This document shows, one piece after another, positions 55,677 to 64,000 of a DNA stretch of 64,000 bases. The notes beneath the pieces are model-generated. The model had not been told where the DNA came from and searched no databases. It saw only the letters and a list, made by a program, of their open reading frames with translations. The translations under genes and the position numbers were made by a program. The stretch lies in assembly GCF_031843945.1 (NCBI RefSeq), contig NZ_JAVTJJ010000001.1, forward strand, positions 248,001-312,000. Direction: 5' to 3'. The DNA is from Paracidovorax sp031843945. GTDB taxonomy: Bacteria; Pseudomonadota; Gammaproteobacteria; Burkholderiales; Burkholderiaceae_C. Within the stretch, counting starts at the first letter, position 1. Each line of letters opens with the position of its first letter.

Positions 55677-56225
55677 TCAAGCAGCGTCGGGCTTGAGATG
55701 CCGGGTGAAGGTCTTGCGGAATTTCTCGACCTTGGGCCCGACCACGAAACTGCAGTAGCCCTGCCCCGGATGGTTCAGGAAGTAGTCCTGGTGATAGTCC
55801 TCGGCGGGCCAATAGCTGGCGAGCGGCTCCACCTCGGTGACCACTGGGGCGCCGAAGGCTCGGTCTTGCGTCAGCTGTGCGACGAGCTCGCTGGCAATGC
55901 GCTGGTGTTCGGGGTCGGTGGTGTAGATGCCGCTGCGGTACTGCGTGCCTACGTCGTTGCCCTGTCGGTTCAGGGTCGTCGCATCGTGGGTGGCGAAGAA
56001 GATTTCCAGAATCTCCTGCACGCTGATGACGGCCGGATCGAACGTCAGCTTCACCACTTCGGCATGGCCGGTCTGGCCGGTGCAGATCTGCTCATAGGTC
56101 GGCGCCTTGACATGGCCGTTGGCATAGCCGCTCTCCACGTCGGTCACGCCGCGCACGCGGTCGAACACCGCTTCGGTGCACCAGAAACACCCGCCGCCGA
56201 GGGTGATGGTCTGCAAGGTTGTCAT
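55677..56225 (-). CDS. msrA: Peptide-methionine (S)-S-oxide reductase MsrA
   Basis: 182 residues; catalytic GGCFWC (C13), GYANGHVKAPTYEQICTGQT, DPEHQRIA, SYWPAEDYHQDYF. Repairs oxidised methionine. Divergent from the TetR gene. Confidence 0.95.
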   Translation of the reverse strand: MTTLQTITLGGGCFWCTEAVFDRVRGVTDVESGYANGHVKAPTYEQICTGQTGHAEVVKLTFDPAVISVQEILEIFFATHDATTLNRQGNDVGTQYRSGIYTTDPEHQRIASELVAQLTQDRAFGAPVVTEVEPLASYWPAEDYHQDYFLNHPGQGYCSFVVGPKVEKFRKTFTRHLKPDAA

Positions 56226-56281
56226 CGATTGCGCTCCAGCTCGAAGAATGATGTTCGGGCAATTATGAAAGCCGCACCGCG

Positions 56282-56310
56282 TTGACGGTGCCGTAGGGGC
56301 TTGCTATATT
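56282..56310 (+). promoter_or_regulatory. Sigma-70 promoter of the tetR gene
   Basis: TTGACG (56282-56287), 17-base spacer, TATATT (56305-56310), ending 23 bases before the ATG at 56334. Confidence 0.7.
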
Positions 56311-56331
56311 ACTAACCAGTCAGTCAGTAAT
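56308..56331. promoter_or_regulatory. TetR-family operator overlapping the -10
   Basis: Imperfect dyad starting TTACTAACCAG and ending TCAGTCAGTAA (7 of 11 arm positions symmetric), with an internal CAGT CAGT CAGT ladder. It overlaps the -10 box and the leader of the TetR gene, so autorepression is likely. Confidence 0.6.
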
Positions 56332-56333
56332 TA

Positions 56334-57035
56334 ATGCGTCCGATCCAATCCTCTCCCCCACCTGCAGACGAAGCACCCCGCCGTGGCCGCCGCAAGGAAG
56401 CCCGCCCGGGTGAACTGCTCGACGCGGCACTCGATTTGTTCGTCGAAAAAGGCTTCGCTGCCACCAAGGTGGACGAAGTCGCCGCGCGTGCCGGGGTGTC
56501 CAAGGGCACGCTGTTTCTCTACTTTTCCAGCAAGGAAGACCTCTTCAAGGCTGTGGTGCGAGAAAACATCGGCGGGCGCTTTGCCGAGTGGGATGTGGAA
56601 GTTGACAGCTTTGCCGGCACCACCAGCGACCTGGTGCGTTGCTGCCTGCACGACTGGTGGGCGCGCATCGGCTCTACCAAGGCCTCGGGCATCACCAAGC
56701 TGATGCTGAGCGAGGCGCAGAACTTTCCGGAAATCGCCCTCTTCTACCGCGAGGAAGTCGTGGAGCCGGGCAATCGGCTGATCCGCCGCATCTTGCAGCG
56801 CGGTGTGGAGCGCGGCGAATTCAGGGCGGTCGACCTCGACTACGCCGTCTATCTGGTGCTGGCGCCGCTGGTGTTCCTGACCATGTGGAAGCACTCACTG
56901 GGCGCCTGCGTGCCAGACGCGCCGAGCCTGTCGCCCGAGCGCTACATCGACACCCAGGCCGACACGCTGCTGCGCGGGCTGTGCGTGCGTGCAGAAGAAG
57001 CCCCCGCCCCGCCTAGAATCGTGGGTTTGTCCTGA
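56334..57035 (+). CDS. TetR/AcrR-family regulator
   Basis: 233 residues. HTH VDEVAARAGVSKGTLFLYFSSKEDL is complete (given in its conserved order), followed by a helical ligand domain. 23 bases downstream of the gene is pcm, then a rhodanese and TolC; regulators of this type often sit before efflux genes, so control of tolC is plausible. Confidence 0.88.
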   Translation: MRPIQSSPPPADEAPRRGRRKEARPGELLDAALDLFVEKGFAATKVDEVAARAGVSKGTLFLYFSSKEDLFKAVVRENIGGRFAEWDVEVDSFAGTTSDLVRCCLHDWWARIGSTKASGITKLMLSEAQNFPEIALFYREEVVEPGNRLIRRILQRGVERGEFRAVDLDYAVYLVLAPLVFLTMWKHSLGACVPDAPSLSPERYIDTQADTLLRGLCVRAEEAPAPPRIVGLS

Positions 57036-57058
57036 TCCACGAGTCCCGGAGTACCCCC

Positions 57059-57769
57059 ATGAACATGCCCCTGAACACGTCCGCCAACACCAGCGATCCG
57101 ATCGCCCAGGCGCGCTACAACATGATCGAGCAGCAGATCCGCCCGTGGAACGTGCTGGACCTGGACGTACTGAGTCTGCTGGCTGTGGTGCGCCGCGAAG
57201 ACTTCGTGCCCGCCGCCCATTACGGCATGGCGTTCATGGACACCGAGATTCCGCTCAACAGCTCCAATGAAGAAGCCCAGCGCCTGGGACAGTTCATGCT
57301 GGCTCCACGCGTGGAAGCGCGCCTCCTGCAAGACCTGCAAGTGAAATCGACCGACCGCGTGCTGGAGATCGGCACGGGTTCGGGCTATATGGCTGCGCTG
57401 CTGGCCGCGCGTGCCGAGCATGTGACTTCCATCGAAATTGCCCCCGCCCTGGTCGAATTCGCCAGTGAGAATCTGCGCAGCGCCGGCGTCACCAACGTCG
57501 AAGTGCGTCAGGCCGACGGTGCCAAGGGCCCGGTGCCTGATGGCCCGTTCGACGTGATCGTGCTGAGCGGCTCGGTGGCCCAGGTGCCAGAGTCGTTGCT
57601 GTCTCACCTGCGCGAAGGCGGCCGCTTGGGCGCCATCGTCGGCCAGGCGCCCATGATGCGTGCCACCTTCGTGCGCCGCGTGGGCGAGCGGTTTGAAACC
57701 ACCACGCCGTGGGACACCATCGCTCCGCGCCTGCAGCACTTTCCGGAGCCTTCGAGCTTCACCTTCTAA
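57059..57769 (+). CDS. pcm: Protein-L-isoaspartate O-methyltransferase
   Basis: 236 residues. MIEQQIRPWNVLDLDVLSLL, SAM motif VLEIGTGSGYMAALLAARA, DVIVLSGSVAQVPESLL. Repairs isoaspartyl residues. This variant is common next to tolC in betaproteobacteria. Confidence 0.9.
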   Translation: MNMPLNTSANTSDPIAQARYNMIEQQIRPWNVLDLDVLSLLAVVRREDFVPAAHYGMAFMDTEIPLNSSNEEAQRLGQFMLAPRVEARLLQDLQVKSTDRVLEIGTGSGYMAALLAARAEHVTSIEIAPALVEFASENLRSAGVTNVEVRQADGAKGPVPDGPFDVIVLSGSVAQVPESLLSHLREGGRLGAIVGQAPMMRATFVRRVGERFETTTPWDTIAPRLQHFPEPSSFTF

Positions 57770-57830
57770 GAAAAACCACCGCAACGGCTTTCGGTTCTTC
57801 TTCAGATTTCTTCCTCTTTCAGACCTTCTC

Positions 57831-58172
57831 ATGATCGACCACGTCCGCCCTGCCCAGTTGCCCGCCTGGTTCGCCGCCGCCCCTGATGGCGGCCGCCCCC
57901 TGGTGCTGGATGTGCGCGAACCGTGGGAGCTGCAGACCGCCAGCGTCGTGCCCGAGGGCTTCGAGCTGGCCACGATCCCGATGGGCTTGCTGCCTGACCG
58001 CCTGGCCGAACTCGACGCCACCCGGTCCGTGGCGTGCCTGTGCCATCACGGTGCGCGCAGCCTGCGGGTCGCCGCATTTCTGGAGCACCACGGTTTTGAT
58101 CGTGTGGCAAACATCAGTGGCGGCATCGACGCCTGGTCGCAAGAGCGCGACACGGCGGTGCCGCGCTACTGA
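57831..58172 (+). CDS. Rhodanese-domain protein
   Basis: 113 residues from ATG 57831. LVLDVREPWELQTASV, active-site loop CLCHHGARSLRVAAFL (Cys then HGARS), NISGGIDAWS. Sulfurtransferase/persulfide carrier. Between pcm and tolC on the same strand. Confidence 0.9.
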   Translation: MIDHVRPAQLPAWFAAAPDGGRPLVLDVREPWELQTASVVPEGFELATIPMGLLPDRLAELDATRSVACLCHHGARSLRVAAFLEHHGFDRVANISGGIDAWSQERDTAVPRY

Positions 58173-58246
58173 ACCCGGTTTGCAGGGACGCGCAGGTCAC
58201 CTGTGCCAGCGCGTGGTTGGTTTGCTGAAAGAGGAAGACACTTGTC

Positions 58247-59581
58247 ATGACGTCGTTGACGCGGTTCATCTCCGTTGCCCTGGCCGTGGGCGCTGCATGG
58301 GGTTGCGGCCCCCTGGCCCAGGCGCAAAGCCTGTCTGAGTTGGCCGCGCTGGCGCGTTCCTACGACGCGCCGTGGCAGGCGGCACGCGCGCAGCTGGACG
58401 CCGCCGGCAGCCGGGCGGAACAAGCCCGCGCCGGCTTGTTGCCCAGCGCGGGCTTGTCTGCCGGTGCCAGCTATGCGCGTACCGATGTGAACCGGCCCTC
58501 GGTCGAGCTGAATGCGCCCACCCAGCAAGCAAGCTTGAACGCATCGCAGCCGCTCTATCGGCCGGCCAATCGCATCACATTCGAGCAAGGTCAGCGCGGC
58601 GTGGATATCGCACGCGCCCAACTGGATGCTGCCAGCCAGGACTTGCTGGTGCGCGTGAGCCAGGCGTACTTCGACGTGCTGGCCGCACAAGACACCCTCG
58701 CTTTCGTGAAAGCGCAAAAGTCTGCCGTGACCGAACAACGCGCCTTCGCGCAGCGCAATTTCGAGATCGGCACGGCCACCGTGACCGATTCGCGTGAGGC
58801 GCAGGCGCGCTTCGACCTGGTCGCCGCGCAGGAGATCGCCGCAGAGAACGACCTGCTCGTCAAACGGCTGGCGCTCGACCAGCTGGTGGGCCGGGCTGGA
58901 ACGGTGCCCCTGCCGCTGGCCCAGCCGGTGCAGTTGCCGGCCTTGGCGCCCGCTGACGTGACCGCCTGGGTCCGCTCCGCTGAAGAGTGGCAGCCGCAGG
59001 TGCGGCAGGCCGCCATTGCCCTGGACGTCGCTCGGCTGGAAACGCGCAAGGCTGAAACCGGCCACCTGCCCACCGTCGACCTGCAGGCAGGCTACGCCGT
59101 CTCGCGCAACCCGCGCGGCACCGTCACCGCGCCGCATTTGAGTTCACGCAGCACCAATGCGAGCGTCGGTGTGGCGCTGAACCTGCCGTTGTTCGCCGGC
59201 TTCTCGGTGCAGAACCGCGTCAAGGAAACGCTGTCGCTGGAAGAAAAGGCTACCGCCGACCTGGACAATGCGCGCCGCAGCGTGGCGCAGAGCGCACGCG
59301 CCGCTTTCTACGGCGTGCAGTCCGGGCGGGGCCAGGTGGCGGCCTTGCAAGCGGCAGAAGCCTCCAGCCAAAGCGCACTGGAAGCCAACCAGTTGGGCTA
59401 CCAGGTGGGAGTGCGCATCAACATCGACGTGTTGAATGCGCAAAGCCAGCTGTTCCAGACCCGGCGTGACTTGGCGCAAGCGCGCTACAACGTGCTGATG
59501 GGCAGCCTGCGGCTGCGGCAGGCCGCCGGTACGCTCAGTGACGACGATTTGCGTAATCTCGATGCGCTGACGCAACGCTGA
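58247..59581 (+). CDS. tolC: TolC-family outer-membrane channel
   Basis: 444 residues with signal peptide (FISVALAVGAAWGCGPLAQA). Repeated helical/strand halves: LNASQPLYRPANRITFEQGQ, NFEIGTATVTDSREAQARFD and the second-half NQLGYQVGVRINIDVLNAQS. Exit duct for type I secretion or RND efflux. No inner-membrane partner is nearby. Confidence 0.93.
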   Translation: MTSLTRFISVALAVGAAWGCGPLAQAQSLSELAALARSYDAPWQAARAQLDAAGSRAEQARAGLLPSAGLSAGASYARTDVNRPSVELNAPTQQASLNASQPLYRPANRITFEQGQRGVDIARAQLDAASQDLLVRVSQAYFDVLAAQDTLAFVKAQKSAVTEQRAFAQRNFEIGTATVTDSREAQARFDLVAAQEIAAENDLLVKRLALDQLVGRAGTVPLPLAQPVQLPALAPADVTAWVRSAEEWQPQVRQAAIALDVARLETRKAETGHLPTVDLQAGYAVSRNPRGTVTAPHLSSRSTNASVGVALNLPLFAGFSVQNRVKETLSLEEKATADLDNARRSVAQSARAAFYGVQSGRGQVAALQAAEASSQSALEANQLGYQVGVRINIDVLNAQSQLFQTRRDLAQARYNVLMGSLRLRQAAGTLSDDDLRNLDALTQR

Positions 59582-59635
59582 ATGCCAGCCACCTGGGGCG
59601 AGAGGTAACTACCAGGCGAACAGACGACCAGCCGA

Positions 59636-59911
59636 TCAAGCTGCCGTGCTGCCCTGTAGCGCAGCCTCGAACCGCGCCAGCTCTTCCTGCAGCGTTCCGC
59701 GCTGACGGAACCGCTGGCCGGCGCGTTCATACCAGTTTTCAGCGTCTTCCAGATCACCCTCTTGCAGGTGCAGAAGACCGTGCAGCCACGCCGCGAGCAG
59801 CCCGTCGTGGCGCTGCACCAGGTCATGTGCCGCGTTCCACTGCCCGGCTCTCATCTGCGCGAGGATGCCGCTCAGCTCGTCATCTGGGCAGGTCATCGTT
59901 GCCTCGCTCAT
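59636..59911 (-). CDS. Small TPR-like hypothetical protein
   Basis: 91 residues, all-helical, resembling two tetratricopeptide-like units (MRAGQWNAAHDLVQRHDGLL, LHLQEGDLEDAENWYERAGQ). No enzymatic motif. Six bases after the SnoaL-like gene, probably in one unit with it. Confidence 0.65.
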   Translation of the reverse strand: MSEATMTCPDDELSGILAQMRAGQWNAAHDLVQRHDGLLAAWLHGLLHLQEGDLEDAENWYERAGQRFRQRGTLQEELARFEAALQGSTAA

Positions 59912-59917
59912 GTTTTG

Positions 59918-60328
59918 TCAGTCGGCCTGCATCGCCTGCTGCACGCAGCGGCTGTCTACGAACGGCTCCATGCTGACAATCTTGCCGTCTCTCAGACGGT
60001 AGAGGTGCGCGAAGGTGGCACGCATCGGCTTGCCCGTCTTGGGGTAGGTGCCCGAATAGACGCCAAAAGCCGCCACCCGGTCGCCGTCTGCGAGGTACGT
60101 GTGCACCTTGGCGGTGTATCCCTCCCATTCCGTCCCCAGCCGCTGAAAGACGCCAGCGACGATCTGCTCGGGACCGACATAGGTGCCCGCATACGGAAAC
60201 CCGGCGGCTTCCGTCCACGTGGCATCCGGTGCCAGCACCGCCATCAGGTTGCGGCCGTTTTCTTCTGACGAACCTTCGTAGGTCGTGCGGATGATGCCGA
60301 GATTTGCGGGCACTGGCTTCAACCCCAC
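59918..60328 (-). CDS. SnoaL/NTF2-like protein
   Basis: 136 residues with GTG start at 60328 overlapping the MBL gene by 10 bases. Cone-shaped NTF2 fold suggested by YEGSSEENGRNLMAVLAPDA, GTYVGPEQIVAGVFQRLGTE and LYRLRDGKIVSMEPFVDSRC. Ligand or reaction unknown. Confidence 0.8.
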   Translation of the reverse strand: MGLKPVPANLGIIRTTYEGSSEENGRNLMAVLAPDATWTEAAGFPYAGTYVGPEQIVAGVFQRLGTEWEGYTAKVHTYLADGDRVAAFGVYSGTYPKTGKPMRATFAHLYRLRDGKIVSMEPFVDSRCVQQAMQAD

Positions 60329-61215
60329 TTCATCTCGCCCTTGGCTACCTTGGCACCGATCTGCAATGCAGGGGCAAGGCCGGCCGATGGGTAGCGCCGG
60401 TACATGGCGGCAATCAGTGCGTCGCTATTGGCGGCCTTGGTCACTTCCTCTTCAAAGGCCAGAAGGTATTCGCGGGTGTAGTTCACCGCCGACACGTCGA
60501 GCGCGCCATTGGCGGCCAGGTGCCCCGGCACCACCACGGCGGGCTTGCGTGCGGCGATGGCCTCCAGATTCTTGACCCACGCCGCGCGGCCAACGGGCGT
60601 AGGCGTGTCGGCCGTCCAGACATGCAGGCCCGAGAAGATCAGCACGCCGCCGAACACCGCGTTGAGGGATGGCACCCACAGGTAGCGGCGGTTGTCCAGG
60701 CCCTGCGCCGTGACGATCTCGATGGTGTGGCCTTCCAGGTTCAGCGATGGACCGTCGAAGGGCTCGGGAAACACGATGTCAGCCAGCTTCTGCGGACCGT
60801 TTTCCTTCAACTGGGGCGCCCAGGTGTCGATCTTCTTTTGCACGTTGGCACGAATGGCGGCAACGGTTGCCGAGGCCGCGATCACTCGCGCCTGGGGAAA
60901 CGCTGCCTTGATCGGCGCCAGGCTGAAGTAATAGTCCGGGTCGCTCTGGCTGATGTAGATGGTGGTCAGGGTCTTGCCGGACGCCTTGATCGCCTCGGCC
61001 ACGGCGCGGCCATCCGGCAGCGAGAAACCACCGTCGAGCAAGACGGCTTCCTTTGCGCCCGACAGCAGCACCGGCGCGCGGAAGAAGCCTTTGTCGCCCG
61101 CAGGAAAGTGTTGCCATCGCAGCGGGGCGGAAGCGGCGGGCACCGCAGCGCAACCCGCCAGGGCGGTGGTGGCGCCGGCAGCAGCGGCGGTTTGAACGAA
61201 GGTACGGCGAGTCAT
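60319..61215 (-). CDS. MBL-fold protein with degenerate metal site, exported
   Basis: 298 residues from ATG 61215 (MTRRTFVQTAAAAGATT), a Tat-type leader ending in a lipobox-like LAGC. The fold resembles metallo-beta-lactamases, but the HxHxDH zinc motif reads SQSDPDYYF, so the first ligands are lost; a later VVVPGHLAANGALD keeps one His. Related sequences with the same change are known, so it may be a non-zinc or binding-only member. Confidence 0.8.
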   Translation of the reverse strand: MTRRTFVQTAAAAGATTALAGCAAVPAASAPLRWQHFPAGDKGFFRAPVLLSGAKEAVLLDGGFSLPDGRAVAEAIKASGKTLTTIYISQSDPDYYFSLAPIKAAFPQARVIAASATVAAIRANVQKKIDTWAPQLKENGPQKLADIVFPEPFDGPSLNLEGHTIEIVTAQGLDNRRYLWVPSLNAVFGGVLIFSGLHVWTADTPTPVGRAAWVKNLEAIAARKPAVVVPGHLAANGALDVSAVNYTREYLLAFEEEVTKAANSDALIAAMYRRYPSAGLAPALQIGAKVAKGEMKWG

Positions 61216-61293
61216 CAGGGCGGTCATTGGGTGATGAGTGGTCAAAAAAGAAAGGGAGCAGTCGACAGAGAAATGCGTTGCAGCAAAGATGCG

Positions 61294-61932
61294 TCAGGCG
61301 GCTGCAATTTGCTGGGTGAATGCTTCGGCATTCGAGAATGCGTCGCCTGCAGGCAGCAGCTGTTTCTGGCCGCCCGTGTCCAGAATGAAAGTGGGCACGC
61401 CGCGCGCTCCGAACTGGCCCAGCAAAGCCTGGGCGTCTGTCTGGCGCTGCCGGTACAAGGCCTGCAGTTCGGCATCCGCCTCAGCCAGACGGGCTGCAGC
61501 AGGCCCGAGGCCGAGCCCTTGCAGCACCCGGCTCAGGGTGTCGACGCGCGTGACGTCCTGGCCTTCCACATAGCGGGCGCGCTGAATGGGGTGCAACGCA
61601 TCGGCTTCGCGTTCGGGTGCGGTCAGCGCCACAGCGGTCAGCGCCAAGGTGGCCGGGCCGCTGTCGAAGCGCTGCTGGTGGTTGCCCAGCACCTCGGTGC
61701 GGTAGCGGTCGGTGAAAGACTGCCCCGTCAAACGCTCCATGCGCTGGTCGTTGCTCCAGGCGAAGGCGGCGAATCCGTCGTTCATCGGCCGCGAGCCGTC
61801 ATCTGCAAACAGGCCGCCGGGCAGCAGCCGCAGCTCCAGCCCGGGCACCGTGCCGAGCGCAGCCACCGTCTTGCCGGCACCGTAGCACCAGCCGCACAGC
61901 GGGTCGAAAACGTAATACAAGGTCTTGGACAT
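61294..61932 (-). CDS. DsbA-family thioredoxin-fold oxidoreductase
   Basis: 212 residues from ATG 61932 (MSKTLYYVFDPLCGWCYGAG), with redox motif CGWC (C13, C16) and the cis-Pro segment RGVPTFILDTGG. No signal peptide, so cytoplasmic; FrnE-like or isomerase-like. Divergent from the LysR gene, which probably regulates it. Confidence 0.87.
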   Translation of the reverse strand: MSKTLYYVFDPLCGWCYGAGKTVAALGTVPGLELRLLPGGLFADDGSRPMNDGFAAFAWSNDQRMERLTGQSFTDRYRTEVLGNHQQRFDSGPATLALTAVALTAPEREADALHPIQRARYVEGQDVTRVDTLSRVLQGLGLGPAAARLAEADAELQALYRQRQTDAQALLGQFGARGVPTFILDTGGQKQLLPAGDAFSNAEAFTQQIAAA

Positions 61933-62027
61933 GGAGCGGGTCGCGTCGTATGGCGCCAAAAAATGAACTGCTGCGATAGTAGGACGGCTCCATTGGGGAA
62001 TAAAGGGTGGTGAAATGGATAAGCTGT

Positions 62028-62984
62028 ATGCCAAAAGAAAACAATCACCCCGAGAGCCAGTTCGGAACCTTCGCCAACCTGAAGCGGCTGGCCTACTTCG
62101 CTGCGGTGGTGGAGACCGGCGGTTTCACCGCAGCAGCGGACCGACTGGGTATCACCAAGGCGGTGGTCAGCCAGCAGGTCGCCCGGCTGGAACAAGAATT
62201 CCGCACCACGCTGCTGACCCGCACCACCCGCAAGGTCGTGCCGACCGAGGCCGGCCAAACCTTTTATCAACGCTGCGCCGTGATATTGCGCGAGGCCGGC
62301 GAGGCGTTCGATGAGCTAGGCGAAGGCGCAGCGGAGCCCTCGGGTACCTTGCGGCTGACTGCGTCGTTCGACTACGGCATCAGCGCCGTGGTCTCCACCA
62401 TCACCGAATTCACGCGCCGCTATCCGCAATGCAAGGTGGATGCGGTGTTCAGCGACCAGTCGCTCGACCTGATGTCGGGCCAGGCGGAGCTGGCCATCCG
62501 CGTCGGCTGGCTCACCGACATCAACGTGCAGGCGCGGCAGATCGGCACTTTCCGGCAATGCCTGGTAGCGGCTCCATCGTGGCATGGCGAAGTGGCCCGG
62601 CTGGCCAGCCCGCAAGACATCGGCGCCCTTCCCTTCGTCGCCAACAGCGCGCTGCGCGACCCGACGCACTGGAGCTTCTCGCACGACACGCTGGAGCCGC
62701 AAAGCGTCACCGTGCATTCCGCGATGGCGCTGAACGCGACGCTTGCCGTATGCGAGGCAGTCCGCCAGGGCGCCGGACTGTCTGTGCTGCCCGACTTCGC
62801 GGTGGCCGACGACTTGGCCGCTGGCCGGTTGATCCATGTGCTGCCCGGCTGGATGTTGCCCTCGGGAGGCATTCATGCCGTCTTTCCTGCAGCTCGCTTT
62901 CGGCCGGCGAAGGTGCGCGCCTTCGTGAACCTGCTGATCGAGCGGGAAGCGTTGCGCGCTACAGCTGGTGCACCACCAGCTTGA
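62028..62984 (+). CDS. LysR-family regulator
   Basis: 318 residues from ATG 62028 (MPKENNHPESQFGTFAN). HTH RLAYFAAVVETGGFTAAADR and GITKAVVSQQVARLEQEF; effector domain LRLTASFDYGISAVVSTITE, CrgA-like. Divergent from the DsbA-family gene (95 bases). Its 3' end overlaps the convergent GNAT protein by 26 bases. Confidence 0.88.
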   Translation: MPKENNHPESQFGTFANLKRLAYFAAVVETGGFTAAADRLGITKAVVSQQVARLEQEFRTTLLTRTTRKVVPTEAGQTFYQRCAVILREAGEAFDELGEGAAEPSGTLRLTASFDYGISAVVSTITEFTRRYPQCKVDAVFSDQSLDLMSGQAELAIRVGWLTDINVQARQIGTFRQCLVAAPSWHGEVARLASPQDIGALPFVANSALRDPTHWSFSHDTLEPQSVTVHSAMALNATLAVCEAVRQGAGLSVLPDFAVADDLAAGRLIHVLPGWMLPSGGIHAVFPAARFRPAKVRAFVNLLIEREALRATAGAPPA

Positions 62985-64000
62985 AGTCGCGGTCTTCCTC
63001 GAACGCCTTCACCTCGAAGCCCAGGCGCCGCATCAGCTTGAGCATGCTGGGGTTGTTGGCCAGCACCAGGCCGTTGATTTCCGCCAGGCCCCGGTCTCGC
63101 GCCACGTCCATGATGCTCAGCATCAAGCGTGACCCGAGCCCGCGGCCATTGAAGTCGTCGGCCACCACCAGCGCGAATTCGCAGCTGGACTGGTCTGGGT
63201 TGGTCACGTAGCGCGACACACCCACCACGCGCTCTTTCTCAACCACATCGCCCGTGTCGCCCACCGATCGCTCGCGATACACCGCCACCAGCGCCATCTC
63301 GCGGTCGTAGTCGATCAGCGTGAAGCGCGCCAGCATGCTCGCGGGCAACTCGGCCAGTTGCGAGATGAAGCGGAAGTACCGGCTCTCGGGCGACATGCCC
63401 TTGACCAGCGTCTGCAGCATCTGGGCGTCGTCCGGGCGGATCGGGCGCACCAGAAACTCGCCGCCGCCACGCATGGGCCAGATCTGCTCGTAGCGCGCCG
63501 GGTACGGCAGGATGGCCAGGTGGTGATAGCTGTCGGCCCGGCCGCTGGCGCCCAGCCCCGCACTCGCGATGACGATGCGCGCATCCACCGCCACGGCCCC
63601 CAGTTCGTCGGCGATCAACGGGTTGATGTCCATCTCGCGCAGTTGCGGCAGCGCGCACACCATTTCCGACACGCGCAGCAGCACCTGCTCCAGCGCCTCC
63701 CGGTCCACCGCGCTGGCACCGCGCCATTCGCCCAGCGTTTCCGCCACGCGGGATCGGTCGATCAGGCGGCGCGCCAGAAATTGGTTCAGCGGCGGCAGCT
63801 CCATCGCGCGGTCGTCGATCAGCTCGACCATGGTGCCGCCCGCGCCGAAGGTGATGACGGGGCCGAATGGGTCATCGGTCACCACGCCGATGCAGATCTC
63901 GCGGCCGCGCCGGGCGCGCGCCATGTTCTGCACCGTCACGCCGTTGATGCGCGCGCCGGGCTGCAGCCGGGCCACGCGCTGCACCATGTCGGTGTAGGCA
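62959..64000 (-). CDS. Acetyl-CoA synthetase-like/GNAT fusion (Pat-type), 5' partial
   Basis: The C-terminal 347 or so residues of a larger protein that continues past the right edge. The visible N-terminal part is the ATP-grasp end of an ADP-forming acyl-CoA synthetase (CIGVVTDDPFGPVITFGAGG, LREMDINPLIAD). The C-terminal part is a GNAT domain (VADDFNGRGLGSRLMLSIMD). This order is that of bacterial protein acetyltransferases related to Pat/PatZ, which acetylate and silence acetyl-CoA synthetase. Confidence 0.9.
   Translation of the reverse strand, partial: AYTDMVQRVARLQPGARINGVTVQNMARARRGREICIGVVTDDPFGPVITFGAGGTMVELIDDRAMELPPLNQFLARRLIDRSRVAETLGEWRGASAVDREALEQVLLRVSEMVCALPQLREMDINPLIADELGAVAVDARIVIASAGLGASGRADSYHHLAILPYPARYEQIWPMRGGGEFLVRPIRPDDAQMLQTLVKGMSPESRYFRFISQLAELPASMLARFTLIDYDREMALVAVYRERSVGDTGDVVEKERVVGVSRYVTNPDQSSCEFALVVADDFNGRGLGSRLMLSIMDVARDRGLAEINGLVLANNPSMLKLMRRLGFEVKAFEEDRDFKLVVHQL

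Overview
The window is a GC-rich bacterial chromosome segment, most likely from a Comamonadaceae-type betaproteobacterium (Burkholderiales). The reasons are the close protein families throughout, a Bug/TctC solute receptor, a pcc/mcm propionate operon, an Entner-Doudoroff/TRAP gluconate cluster and a family of short intergenic palindromes built on TAGCGCTT...AAGCGCTA. No rRNA, tRNA or CRISPR array was recognised. Both ends cut a gene: a CHASE-GGDEF-EAL protein on the left and an acyl-CoA-synthetase-like/GNAT protein on the right.

Layout. 1-2.8 kb: cyclic-di-GMP enzyme. 2.8-6.6 kb: dusA with a decayed 2.8-kb integrative element at its 5' end. The element is bounded by a 33-bp direct repeat (32/33 identical) at 3747-3779 and 6542-6574. 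It carries a doubly broken tyrosine integrase, two AT-rich cargo genes (one ending in an SSB-like DDDIPF tip), a PrtN-like gene, and the end of a reverse transcriptase fused to the displaced dusA N-terminus. 6.9-8.9 kb: an IS5-like remnant abutting an LRR/DUF1963 gene. 9.1-18.5 kb: propionyl-CoA to succinyl-CoA module: GntR regulator, methylmalonyl-CoA mutase, a GIY-YIG::MeaB fusion frame, pccB, a NYN-domain protein, pccA and a VOC (epimerase-like) gene; bioB follows and would supply the biotin cofactor of PCC. 20-23 kb: Bug receptor and a decayed histidine kinase/TctC pair. 23.5-30 kb: MATE and MFS exporters, MarR, thioesterase, gloA, GNAT, second MFS. 29.8-38.1 kb: phosphonate locus: LysR, phnCDE, phnA, iron-ADH, FAD oxidoreductase, phnX. 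It has both C-P hydrolases but no PhnW or PhnY. 38.2-45.6 kb: gluconate locus: eda, edd, TRAP transporter, gntK and a LacI-type regulator with two near-identical operators. 45.6-49.2 kb: OmpA-like, chaC, sodC, pdxH, AEC permease. 49.3-55.6 kb: Zur-type zinc locus: TonB receptor, His-rich protein, DUF3299 protein, small secreted protein, FtsX-type ABC transporter, Zur. 55.7-64 kb: msrA, TetR, pcm, rhodanese, TolC, small proteins, a degenerate MBL protein, a DsbA-family protein and LysR.

The points most worth following up are the GIY-YIG nuclease frame bracketed by inverted repeats and fused to MeaB, the SSB-tip cargo pair in the dusA island, the dusA::RT chimera, the PhnW-less phosphonate pathway, and palindromic repeats that supply coding sequence, stops and starts.
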